A DNA stretch of 64,000 nucleotides from VXOZ01 sp965220045 (lineage in GTDB: Bacteria; Chloroflexota; UBA11872; VXOZ01), in contig OZ244803.1 in assembly GCA_965220045.1 (NCBI GenBank), positions 744,001 to 808,000 on the forward strand. Direction: 5' to 3'. Shown here in pieces: positions 43,132 through 52,025 of the stretch. The notes under the pieces are model-generated. The model was not told where the DNA came from, did no database searches, and worked only from the letters and a program-made list of their open reading frames with translations. Both the position numbers and the translations under genes were made by a program. How positions within the stretch are numbered: position 1 is the first letter of the stretch; each line of letters begins with the position of its first letter.

Positions 43132-44904
43132 ATGAAACGGCTTGCGGTATTCCTTGCTCTCGTCATCAATCTCTTGCTGCCAATTTCTGTCGAGGCAGCG
43201 GAGTGCCAGTTCGTCCTCGGCTTCAAGACCCTGCGCGATCTGATTGGCCAAGAGATTGTCGGCGAATGTCTGGAAAACGAGCACTACAACCACATCGGCG
43301 ACAGCGTTCAACAGACCACCAGCGGCCTGCTCGTCTGGCGCAAAGCCGACAACTGGACCGCCTTCACCGACGGCTTCCGATCGTGGGTCAACGGACCGTA
43401 CGGTCTCCAAGTTAGACTGAATACGCAGCGCTTCTCCTGGGAGGGGGACCGCTCCCCGGTCACCAGCATCGTGGCTTCCGCGCCCCAGTCCTCCCCTGCG
43501 CCCGCTCGCTCTTTACGCGAACTGACATTGGCTTCCCCTTGGGTTCAGGACGGTATCGATCACAACGACCCGTACCAAGTTGAGCCCTTGGCCCACAGAG
43601 CGTTGCTATTAATCGACAGGAACAATCCGCAGTTGGCTGAGGTGATGTCACGTTGGGCCTGGATTTTCGATGAGGACTTGAACCACAGTGAGGCATACGT
43701 TCTCCATTCACTAGGTAGTCTGGGCGGAGAATTCTCATTGTTCGCTCGCCACCTGACTTCTCTGCCATGGATTCAGGACGGCATAGAACTTGGTGAGATG
43801 AGGGCGGTCTTTAGCTTGAGCGGATTGGCCGCCGGGGGCAACCAGCAATTTGCGTTAGAGTTGGCAACGTTGCCTTGGGTTGTGGACGGCGTCACCTACC
43901 TTGAAGCCAGTGAAGGTATAGCTGCGATGAATACGAACATAGGCCCCCCTCAAAGGCAGCGCTATAGTATCCCGGAAGCGCGGCGAGTCTTGAGCTATGT
44001 CAATTACCCGCCTACCGAAGTAGACTTCTATCTGCTGCGGGCTCTGTCGTTCTTTCAGGATAGGCATCCCGGTGGACTGAGCCGTCTCTTCTCAGCGCCG
44101 TGGGTCGCCGACGGCCTGGATCAAAAAGAGCGCATTTACTTGATAGCCGCTGCGGGCAGCAATGTAGATGCAGATCAACTCTTCGCGCCGTATCACATAG
44201 CTTCGACACAGATCACCCTGCCGCTTTCGGGCACAGTGACCCTATGGGCAGTGCGTCGTCAACCCTTTCATCCCGGCGACACTGTCCTGCAGAACTTAGA
44301 GGAGGCGGTCCGGGCCTCGGAACGGTTTTGGGGTATACAGTTCCCAGTAGATCATGTCGTTCTGTCCCTACTCCATCCGGGTTCTAGCTTTGGCAACAGA
44401 GGCTACATGTTGGCGCTAGGGTCATTTGATGGATCACTGTCCTCAGCACCATACCGCACAGTGGCCCACTACTACTTCAACACAGGGCCGGAGTGGCTTG
44501 CAGAAGGCGGCGCGAGCGTCGTCAGGCTGTTCGCTACTAATGGTGGCGACATCCCGGCAGTACCGTTTCCCGATAGCTGCCGCGAAAATGGGGTGCAGAA
44601 TTTACACACCATAAGTCAATTAGGCGTCGGCCCAAAGCAGCGATCCTGCAGGCACATACAAGGAGCTCACTTTTTGGTGGCCTTGCGTGAGACGATGGGC
44701 GCGGAAGCCTGGCTGGCGGCGCTGAGAGAAATCTACGCCAGTTTTGGCTACCGGGGACTGTACGTAGGGTCCTGGAGCACTGAGCCCGATGACGAGGACT
44801 TCTATCGAGTGTTCTTGAAGCATTCACCGCCGCATCTAGTTGACTCGGTAAAAGATGTCTTCAGACGCCTGCACGGCGGTCCGTTCGTCGAAAGTGAAAA
44901 GTAA
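43132..44904 (+). CDS. Secreted protein B: Cys domain, WVQDG repeats and a degraded gluzincin-like domain
   Basis: The signal peptide and residues 24-104 match gene A (Cys25, Cys46). Four to six WVQDG-type units follow at about 132-350 (for example LPWIQDGIE at 211-219 and APWVADGLD at 322-330). The last 230 residues resemble zinc peptidases of the HExxH plus downstream Glu type. The helix reads RTVAH (442-446), followed by GPEWLAEGGA with Glu458. If aligned as expected, the first His is Arg and the catalytic Glu is Thr, so only the second His and the third ligand remain. It is probably a pseudo-enzyme. The start has AGAGAGAGG upstream. It has 590 residues. Confidence 0.78.
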   Translation: MKRLAVFLALVINLLLPISVEAAECQFVLGFKTLRDLIGQEIVGECLENEHYNHIGDSVQQTTSGLLVWRKADNWTAFTDGFRSWVNGPYGLQVRLNTQRFSWEGDRSPVTSIVASAPQSSPAPARSLRELTLASPWVQDGIDHNDPYQVEPLAHRALLLIDRNNPQLAEVMSRWAWIFDEDLNHSEAYVLHSLGSLGGEFSLFARHLTSLPWIQDGIELGEMRAVFSLSGLAAGGNQQFALELATLPWVVDGVTYLEASEGIAAMNTNIGPPQRQRYSIPEARRVLSYVNYPPTEVDFYLLRALSFFQDRHPGGLSRLFSAPWVADGLDQKERIYLIAAAGSNVDADQLFAPYHIASTQITLPLSGTVTLWAVRRQPFHPGDTVLQNLEEAVRASERFWGIQFPVDHVVLSLLHPGSSFGNRGYMLALGSFDGSLSSAPYRTVAHYYFNTGPEWLAEGGASVVRLFATNGGDIPAVPFPDSCRENGVQNLHTISQLGVGPKQRSCRHIQGAHFLVALRETMGAEAWLAALREIYASFGYRGLYVGSWSTEPDDEDFYRVFLKHSPPHLVDSVKDVFRRLHGGPFVESEK

Positions 44905-45033
44905 ACCGACGGCATGGCCCATGTGGAAGAAAGCCCGTCAGCAAAATCGCACTCAAGAGAACCAAGTATAGTGCGTCAAAGTCGTGACAAGCGTCAGCCG
45001 CTAGAGAAGGTTTAGTAGGACAAAGAGTCACTG

Positions 45034-47361
45034 ATGAGATTTGTTGGCGCGGTATTTGCTCTCGCTATCTTGCTGCTCTTCCCCACGTCCGCTGCGGCGG
45101 CTGAGTGCCAGTTCGTCCTCGGTTTCAAGACTCTGCGCGACCTCATCGGCCATGACGTCGTCGGTGAGTGTTTGGAGAATGAGCACTACAACCACATCGG
45201 TGACAGCGTGCAGCAGACCACCGGCGGCCTGTTGGTCTGGCGCAAGGCCGACAACTGGACGGCCTTCACCGACGGCTACCGCACCTGGATCAACGGCCCG
45301 ACTGGCCTCGTGCAGCGGCTCAACACCGAGCGCTTCGCGTGGGAAGCGGACTACGCCCCCGGCACCGCTACGCCGACTCCCACTGAGAGGCCTACGCCTT
45401 CTTCAATTCCCACACCATCTCCCAGAGATGCGCTGGTGGAGCTGTACGAGGCGACCGACGGCCTGAACTGGGAGAACAGTACCAACTGGCTGAGCGACCG
45501 GCCCATCGGAACGTGGCACGGCGTAACGACCGATAGCAACGGCTGGGTGACAGGACTGTGGCTCAACAATAACCAGTTGAGCGGAAGTATACCGCCCGAG
45601 CTCGGCAGTCTCGTCAACCTGACAGGGCTGTACCTCTACAACAACCAGTTGAGCGGAGGTATACCGCCCGAACTCAGCAGCCTCGCCAACCTGACAAGGC
45701 TGCACCTCAGCGGCAACCAGTTGAGGGGAGGTATACCGCCCGAACTCGGCAGCCTCGCCAACCTGACAGAACTGTACCTCGGCGGCAACCAGTTGAGCGG
45801 GGAGATACCGCCTGAATTCGGCAGTCTCGCCAACCTGACAGGGCTGCACCTCGACAATAACCAGTTGAGCGGGGAGATACCGCCTGAATTCGGCAGCCTC
45901 GCCAACCTGACAAGGCTGCACCTCGACAATAACCAGTTGAGCGGAAGTATACCGCCCGAACTCGGCAGCCTCGCCAATCTGACTAGGCTGCACCTCTACA
46001 ACAACCAGTTGAGCGGAGGGATACCGCCCGAACTCGGCAGCCTCGCCAACCTGACAGAGCTGTACCTCAGCGGCAACCAGTTGAGCGGAAGTATACCGCC
46101 CGAGCTCGGCAGCCTCGTCAACCTGACAGGGCTGTACCTCTACAACAACCAGTTGAGCGGAAGTATACCGCCCGAACTCGGCAGCCTCGCCAACCTGACA
46201 AGGCTGCACCTCAGCGGCAACCTGTTGAGCGGAGGGATACCGCCCGAGCTCGGCAACCTGGCCAACCTGACAAGGCTGCACCTCGGCGGCAACCAGCATC
46301 TGACGGCGTGCATTCCGGAAGCCCTGCGAGGGTTGCGTGCAACCTTGCCACATGATGCATCCAGCCTCAACGGCATGGCGGACTGTACAGGGATGGAAGT
46401 CGTCCAAACCGTAAGCCAAGACACTTCAATCTACAACGAAAACGTCTTCGTGCTACCGGTTACGGAAGACATTACTGCAGCGACTTTATACGACACATTG
46501 CCTCTATGGGACTACGCGGAGCGCTTCTACGAGCTTTTCCACGACGACTTCGACTTCCTGATATTTGTCTCAAATCTGTATTCGTTTAATAGGACCTCTA
46601 CCTGGAGAGTTGAATATAGTGCCTACTACCAAGGTGTGAGTAACGACGTACGGGGAATTGGCAAGAGGTTGTTCTCCGACAGTAGGGCGTGGGGATCGGA
46701 AGGTGCGCTCCAAGGTGCAATCTTTATTGGGTACGCAGACCGTTTGTTCATCTCTGGCCCGCATGAGCTCATGCATCGATGGGGGAACACCATTGTGCCA
46801 ACTGTCCACGGCGCACATTGGGGGTTCAGCAGCGCAAACGGAGAGATCGGCGGATTTGACATTGCGGACCTCGTGGATCATGGCGGCGGCCGGTATTCGG
46901 CCGGTGAGTTTGGTACTGGCGGGCGGGGCGGTCCCGAAAGATTTTACAGCCCCATTGAGCTGTACATAGCGGGCCTCATACCGCCCGAGGAGGTCCCTGA
47001 CTTGTGGGTGGCGGAAGACGGCGAATGGCTCGACGAACGCACCGACGACGGAGATAGGCTGTTTACTGCAAGCAGGGTCAGGACGTATACCATCGAGGAC
47101 ATCATAGACGAGCATGGAAAGCGGGTCCCCGATCACAGGACGTCTCAGAAGGAGTTCCGCGCGGCCGTCGTTCTCCTTATCGACGAGAACCACCCGCTTT
47201 ACAAGTGGCAGCTGGACAGGTTGAGCGGTGCTATAGACTCGTTTAGCCACCCCGGCGCGAATTCATTTTATGCGTACAGATTCGATACGTACAACTTCTG
47301 GGAGGCGACTGGCGGCAGGGCCACGATCACCATGGACGGCCTGTCGCGGTCCCTGAAATAA
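45034..47361 (+). CDS. Secreted protein C: Cys domain, ten leucine-rich repeats and an HELMH metallopeptidase-like domain
   Basis: The signal peptide and residues 24-104 match genes A and B (Cys25, Cys46). A Thr/Pro linker runs to about 130, then an LRR cap (LVELYEATDGLNWENSTNWL). Ten exact 24-residue repeats of the form QLSGxIPPELGSLANLTxLxL span 181-420. The C-terminal part holds HELMH at 577-581, with candidate further ligands His592 and His595, and a PIELYIAGLIPPEEVPDLW segment near 650. A zinc peptidase is therefore likely but unproven. At 775 residues it is the largest of the three. The LRR type resembles plant and bacterial extracellular LRRs that bind proteins or glycans. Confidence 0.82.
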   Translation: MRFVGAVFALAILLLFPTSAAAAECQFVLGFKTLRDLIGHDVVGECLENEHYNHIGDSVQQTTGGLLVWRKADNWTAFTDGYRTWINGPTGLVQRLNTERFAWEADYAPGTATPTPTERPTPSSIPTPSPRDALVELYEATDGLNWENSTNWLSDRPIGTWHGVTTDSNGWVTGLWLNNNQLSGSIPPELGSLVNLTGLYLYNNQLSGGIPPELSSLANLTRLHLSGNQLRGGIPPELGSLANLTELYLGGNQLSGEIPPEFGSLANLTGLHLDNNQLSGEIPPEFGSLANLTRLHLDNNQLSGSIPPELGSLANLTRLHLYNNQLSGGIPPELGSLANLTELYLSGNQLSGSIPPELGSLVNLTGLYLYNNQLSGSIPPELGSLANLTRLHLSGNLLSGGIPPELGNLANLTRLHLGGNQHLTACIPEALRGLRATLPHDASSLNGMADCTGMEVVQTVSQDTSIYNENVFVLPVTEDITAATLYDTLPLWDYAERFYELFHDDFDFLIFVSNLYSFNRTSTWRVEYSAYYQGVSNDVRGIGKRLFSDSRAWGSEGALQGAIFIGYADRLFISGPHELMHRWGNTIVPTVHGAHWGFSSANGEIGGFDIADLVDHGGGRYSAGEFGTGGRGGPERFYSPIELYIAGLIPPEEVPDLWVAEDGEWLDERTDDGDRLFTASRVRTYTIEDIIDEHGKRVPDHRTSQKEFRAAVVLLIDENHPLYKWQLDRLSGAIDSFSHPGANSFYAYRFDTYNFWEATGGRATITMDGLSRSLK
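45574..46293 (+). repeat. 72-bp coding tandem repeat (ten LRR units)
   Basis: Ten in-frame 72-base units encode the LRR array of protein C. Neighbouring units are very alike at the DNA level, including silent sites (the segment CTCGGCAGCCTCGCCAACCT recurs), so the array was probably expanded or homogenised recently. Confidence 0.9.
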
Positions 47362-47536
47362 ATCGCTCAGCAGCGAGACGCCTCTGATGACTGGACTTGC
47401 GAGCGGAAAGATAAATCTGAAATGCAAAATGCAATCCTTGCACATTCCGCCGTAACACTTTACGGCCCATCTGGACTTGCTTTGTTTGGCTCCGACGGCC
47501 TGAGAGTCAGAATCGTCATTTCCCTGGACGAGGCGG

Positions 47537-48730
47537 TTATTTCGCTCTTGGTACGTCAGGTTGGCCGTCGTCTTGGGTGCGTAGATTTTCCAGCTTCAGC
47601 AGTTGCCGGTCCAGCGCGCGGCGGCGGGTGCCGGTGAGCGTGTCGAAGTCGTTGGATAGCCGCTGGAAGTCGTTTTCAAGCTTTTCGAGCGCATCGGCGT
47701 ACCGCGACCACTCTTTGGTAAATGCGCCTAGCAGCGTGAGCATTTCGCCTGCGGTCTGTTGCATTGAGAACGACTCGCTGGCCTGGCGAATGACGCTGAG
47801 CACGCCAAAGAGGCTGAAGGGTGAGCATAGGACCACGCGGCTCTCCAGGCTGTTCTCCAAGAGCGTGCTGTCGCGCTGAAGGATGAAGCCGTACACCTGC
47901 TCCAGTGGAATAAACAGCAGGACGCAGTCCACCGTATTGGCTGCAGGGTCAATGTATTCGCGCGACGTAACGGCTTTCACGTGGCTGCGCACGTCGCGGA
48001 AAAACTGCTGCTCGAATTGCTCTCTATCGGTGTCGCCATCTGCTTCAAGCGCTCGCAGATAGTTGTCGAGAGGGAACTTGACATCCATATTGAGATGAAG
48101 ATCTCTTGGCAGCTTGAAGGTAAAGTCGGGACGCGTGCCCGCGGCGGTCGTCGTTTGCTTGGTATAGTGGAAGTTGGGCAGCAGGCCGGCGGCCCGGAGC
48201 ACGTCCTCCGCCATGCGTTCTCCCCAGGCGCCGCGGGCACGGCTGTTGGCAAGCGTTTCCCGCAGCGAGTTGGTGGTTTCCGTTAGTTGCTTCGTCTGAT
48301 CGGCGGTGTTGCGGATTTCCGTTGTCAGAGCGCTCAGCCGCTCACCGCTCTGCGCCTGCATGTCCGTCATCAGCGTCCGTACGTGATCCAGGGTCGTCTT
48401 CATCTGATCGAGCTGTTGGTCGATCAAGTGCTTCTTGCTGTTCAACTCCTGGGAAGACTGCGTCTGCTGTGCGCCGAGCTGGCTCTTGGCAAGCTGCACC
48501 AGTTGGCTCGTGCTCTGGTTGAGGGCTTGCAAGGAGAGGCTGCTGAACTGGTCGGCCATGTGATTGAGCAGTGATTGCACCTGCTCCTGCTGGGCGCGCT
48601 CGGTCTCCGCGCGCAGGCGCTCGCCAATGACTTCAGTAGTGCGCTTGCGCCATAGACCGAAAAGCGCGGCAAGAGCGAGACCGAGCGCCAGACCCGCCGC
48701 ACCTCCAACTACGAGTGAGATGAAATCCAT
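47537..48730 (-). CDS. rmuC: DNA recombination protein RmuC
   Basis: An N-terminal membrane segment (5-27) leads into a long Gln-rich coiled coil (about 30-150). The RmuC nuclease-like domain follows with RGAWGERMAEDVLRAAGLL, TRPDFTFKLP, MDVKFPLDNY and the SPFSLFGVLSVIRQA segment. At 397 residues it is standard. RmuC limits sequence inversion and rearrangement at repeats. That is worth noting in a window so rich in inverted and tandem repeats, though no link is shown. Confidence 0.93.
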   Translation of the reverse strand: MDFISLVVGGAAGLALGLALAALFGLWRKRTTEVIGERLRAETERAQQEQVQSLLNHMADQFSSLSLQALNQSTSQLVQLAKSQLGAQQTQSSQELNSKKHLIDQQLDQMKTTLDHVRTLMTDMQAQSGERLSALTTEIRNTADQTKQLTETTNSLRETLANSRARGAWGERMAEDVLRAAGLLPNFHYTKQTTTAAGTRPDFTFKLPRDLHLNMDVKFPLDNYLRALEADGDTDREQFEQQFFRDVRSHVKAVTSREYIDPAANTVDCVLLFIPLEQVYGFILQRDSTLLENSLESRVVLCSPFSLFGVLSVIRQASESFSMQQTAGEMLTLLGAFTKEWSRYADALEKLENDFQRLSNDFDTLTGTRRRALDRQLLKLENLRTQDDGQPDVPRAK

Positions 48731-48826
48731 GGAAGCTCTGCTGAATGTGCCAGTTGCATCTTGCGAGGATACTCCCGGCGGCTGCTTTTCAAAATTCGGC
48801 GCCTTAGCGGCAGTTGCACGCTGACT

Positions 48827-49618
48827 CTAAGCCAGGCCCCGCCGCGCGCCGGCATCGATATCAATTGACGTGCCGGTGACCATGGCCGCCTCCGCTGAGG
48901 CCAGAAACGCCACGAGATTGGCGACGTCCTCGGGGAGGGTTACGCGGCCCAAGGGGTTGGGCGCGCGCATCTCGGCGGCGGCCTGCGCCGCCGGAGTGCC
49001 CCGCAATCGCTCCGCCTGCTGTGCCATGTCGTCGATGAGGCCGGTCTCCGTCAGACCTGGATTCACCATGACTATGCGAATGCCGTCTGCGGCGACCTCA
49101 TCGGCGAAAGTCTTCGTGAACGAAAGAAGCCCCGCATTCATCACGCTTGCGATTGCGAGGCGCGTGGAGGGGTCGTGAGCGGAACCGCCGCCGATAAGCA
49201 CGATTGCGCCGCCTGCGCTCCGCCGCATATAGGGAGCAATCTCGCGGGCGCACCGAATGTAGCCGAGCAACTTCAGGCGGATCTGCTCTTCCCAGGCCGC
49301 GTCCGGCACCTCCATAGTACCGCCGACGGTGCCGCCGCCGGCGCAGGCAACGAGGATGTCCAGCCGTCCCAGTTCTTCGCTGGCTACATGCAGCCCGGCC
49401 TGGATCTCGCTCAATCGCGTTACGTCTGTGGCAATGCCAATTGCCCGGCGGCCGGTTTCGCTGGCAATTGCCTGTGTTGCCTTGCTGAGGTCGTCCGACG
49501 TACGCGCCAGGAGGGCGACGTTCGCTCCCTTGGCGGCAAGAGCATGGCCAATGGCCCTGCCAATACCACGGCTGCCCCCGGTGATCACCGCACCGCAACC
49601 TTCAAGTGATCTGTCCAT
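48827..49618 (-). CDS. SDR-family oxidoreductase lacking the catalytic Tyr and Lys
   Basis: The Rossmann start ITGGSRGIGRAIG (10-22) and CAGGG are typical of classical short-chain dehydrogenases. The C-terminal part (VNPGLTETGL, LPEDVANLVAFLAS) also fits. At the active site, where Tyr-x-x-x-Lys is expected, the sequence reads ASVMNAGL, so Tyr aligns with Ala and Lys with Asn. Either the chemistry differs or the protein has another role. The ATG at 49618 follows GGAGGAG at five bases; an earlier in-frame start at 49651 is less likely. It has 263 residues. Confidence 0.85.
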   Translation of the reverse strand: MDRSLEGCGAVITGGSRGIGRAIGHALAAKGANVALLARTSDDLSKATQAIASETGRRAIGIATDVTRLSEIQAGLHVASEELGRLDILVACAGGGTVGGTMEVPDAAWEEQIRLKLLGYIRCAREIAPYMRRSAGGAIVLIGGGSAHDPSTRLAIASVMNAGLLSFTKTFADEVAADGIRIVMVNPGLTETGLIDDMAQQAERLRGTPAAQAAAEMRAPNPLGRVTLPEDVANLVAFLASAEAAMVTGTSIDIDAGARRGLA

Positions 49619-50019
49619 GTTGCTCCTCCCACATCCCTCGCGAAGCTTCACAGTGTTCAGATTGTGAAGCAGTCACAGTCCCCGCAAGCTCTTTGTTGAA
49701 CATGTTACTTAGATTTCATTGAGAAAGGCAATAGAATAAAATGTGTTCTTGCAAGAATTCAATCTGCACTCTATACTTTAAATGATCACTACGGCTGTGA
49801 TTCAGAAATTCAGAATCGAGGATAGTAAGACCGGAGTGCCGTGCTAACGTGCGCAACGGTAGTACTAGCAAGCAGCCGCTCACGTGCGATTGGTACAATG
49901 AACATAGCGTAGCACACTTTTTCGCAGTTGTACGCACTGTTTGAAAGTGGGTAGCTCCGGGAAAATCGCACCAAGGTGATGGGCCGACACGTCCAAGCAA
50001 CTTTAGCGGAGAATTAACA
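49619..50019. other. Divergent spacer upstream of the MacAB-like operon
   Basis: No gene is supported in these 401 bases. The stretch is AT-richer than its surroundings. TTGGTACAAT at about 49892-49901 offers a possible -10 (TACAAT) for the adaptor gene, without a clear -35. No repeats are seen. Confidence 0.4.
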
Positions 50020-51960
50020 GTGGCAAGATGGCAGAAAATCGCTCTGCTGGTGGCAATCGTTGCGGCGCTCTTAGTTGTCGTCAGGATCGTCGTGTGGCCG
50101 CGCATAACGGGCCCCTCCGACGATGCCGTGCAGGTGGCAGAAGTGGAGTTCGTGACGGTGAGCCGGGGGACGATTATGACCACGGTCAACGCCTCGGGCA
50201 GCATTGTGTACCCGGAGCAAGTGGCTCTCGGTTTTTCCACGACGGCAGATCTGCGTGAGATTTTCGTCGCCGTTGGGGATGAGGTGGCAGCAGGCGCCCC
50301 GCTGGCATCCATAGACGACACCGATCTCCGCGTGGCGGTGCAGGAAAGAGAAGCGGACTTGCGCACCGCCGAGGTGAACTTGGAGCGGCTGGAGAGAGCG
50401 CGGCCTGAAGACATCCGGACGGCGGAAATTGCGGTGGTGGACGCTGAAACCAAGCTGGCCGAGCTACTGGAGGGCCCGACGCAAACCGAAATCAACGATG
50501 CGGAAACAGCCGTAATAAATGCCGAGGTTGCTTACGACAGAGCCATGAAGGCGCTCACGGCCCTGCGCAATCCGGAAGAGAGCGACATCGAGGCCGCCCG
50601 CAACGAGGTAAAGAATGCGGAAGCCGCCCTCTCGGCGGCCCAGGAAAACCTGGACGCGCTGCGTGCCGGCGGCAGCGAGGCCAGGATCCAAGCGGCCTCC
50701 AATGCGCTCCTCATCGCACGCAACAGATACCATGACGAGCGAGAGCGTATAAAGGAAGAGATCCAGAGGCTCAACGAAGAGTTGGAAGATGCGGAAGAGG
50801 CCCTGGATGAAGCCAAAGAAGATGATGAAGAGTTCGATAATACCTTCACTGAGCAGAGGCTGGAGGATGCGCAGGAAGTGTACGACGAGGCTAAAGAGGC
50901 GGTGGATGAAGAGATTCCCAAACTGCTGGATCAACTCCTGCCTAACCCACCGACCGGCACGAAGGCGGGAGAACTTCTCGGCGCTGTGAGGGAAGCACAG
51001 TATTCATACGACAATGCGCAAGTATCGACCACGGACACCCAGGAGGCCGCCCAGCGCAGCGTGGATAGCGCCATGCGGACCCTCACGGCCGCGCAAGACA
51101 AACTTGATGCCTTGCTCAACCCCTCAGCGGAAGACATCACAGCCGCCGAAAGAGAAGTGGAAAGCGCCCGGCTGGGCCTGGAAAACGCCCAACGCAAACG
51201 GACGGAACTCTTGGATGGACCCAAGAGCGAGGACGTGGCCAAGGCGCGCAATGAACTGGAGCTTAAGCGCCTGGACCTGCAGGATAAGCAGACCGGCGCC
51301 AGCGCCCAAGACCTGGAATTGGAACGGCTGAAGGTCGAGCGGGCGCAGCGAAACTTGGAAACGGCTCAACAAGACCTGGCGGACGCCACCTTGCGCGCGC
51401 CGTTTGCTGGGGTAGTGGCGACAGTGGAAGGCAACGTCGGCCAAGAGCCGGAAGCCGTTGTCGTGACCCTGGTGCGCACGGAGCGGGTAGAGATGCACGC
51501 CCGGGTGGACGAGGCGGACGTGGGATCCGTGGCGAAAGGCCAGCCGGTGATAGTCACCACATATGCCTCCCCTGACATCGAGATTCCCGGTGTGCTGGAA
51601 ACCATCTCGCCCATCTCCACCAGGGAGCAGGGCGTCGTGCTCTTTCCCATTACCATCCGTCTGGAACCGGGCGATCAACGCTTGCGGGGCGGTCTCTCGG
51701 CCAACGCACTGATAGAGGTCTCGAGCCGTGAGAACGTCCTTCTCGTACCGAATCGTGCCATACGGCGCGAGGGTGACGAACGTGTGGTCTACGTTCGCGC
51801 CAATGGGGACGAATTGGAGCGTCGCGTCGTTGAGATTGGCGTGCGAGACAGTGAGGTTTCGGAGATTGTGAACGGCGTGAGTGAAGGTGAGGAAGTTGCC
51901 GTGCCGTCGCGGGCGGGCGGCAGCATTGGCGGTGGCCCCGTGGACATTCGTACGCGGTAG
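50020..51960 (+). CDS. HlyD/MacA-type efflux adaptor with a very long coiled coil
   Basis: A single membrane helix (6-27) is followed by half a barrel-sandwich domain (about 45-100). A very long helical hairpin at about 105-455 follows, with repeats punctuated by NPEESDIEAAR- and NPSAEDITAAE-like turns. The second half of the sandwich starts with LRAPFAGVVATVEG near 460, followed by beta-barrel and membrane-proximal domains. At 646 residues it is much longer than MacA (about 370), and the added length lies in the coiled coil. The start is GTG with GGAG at eight bases. It heads an operon with the ATPase and permease that follow, which would export a peptide, lipid or drug. Confidence 0.9.
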   Translation: MARWQKIALLVAIVAALLVVVRIVVWPRITGPSDDAVQVAEVEFVTVSRGTIMTTVNASGSIVYPEQVALGFSTTADLREIFVAVGDEVAAGAPLASIDDTDLRVAVQEREADLRTAEVNLERLERARPEDIRTAEIAVVDAETKLAELLEGPTQTEINDAETAVINAEVAYDRAMKALTALRNPEESDIEAARNEVKNAEAALSAAQENLDALRAGGSEARIQAASNALLIARNRYHDERERIKEEIQRLNEELEDAEEALDEAKEDDEEFDNTFTEQRLEDAQEVYDEAKEAVDEEIPKLLDQLLPNPPTGTKAGELLGAVREAQYSYDNAQVSTTDTQEAAQRSVDSAMRTLTAAQDKLDALLNPSAEDITAAEREVESARLGLENAQRKRTELLDGPKSEDVAKARNELELKRLDLQDKQTGASAQDLELERLKVERAQRNLETAQQDLADATLRAPFAGVVATVEGNVGQEPEAVVVTLVRTERVEMHARVDEADVGSVAKGQPVIVTTYASPDIEIPGVLETISPISTREQGVVLFPITIRLEPGDQRLRGGLSANALIEVSSRENVLLVPNRAIRREGDERVVYVRANGDELERRVVEIGVRDSEVSEIVNGVSEGEEVAVPSRAGGSIGGGPVDIRTR

Positions 51961-52025
51961 CGTGATGTGAAATCGCATCTCGGGGTAACTATGGCTTGTC
52001 ATGTAGCAATAAGGCGGGGTACTCC

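Noticed and set aside
45403..46419. A 338-codon frame opposite the LRR gene with repeats like VEVQPCQVGEAAE
   Set aside because: It mirrors the 72-bp LRR repeat; periodic DNA keeps the opposite strand open.
49716..50495. A 259-codon frame opposite the adaptor gene
   Set aside because: It is Ser/Thr-rich shadow coding of the coiled-coil region and has no recognisable domain; the plus-strand adaptor is clear.
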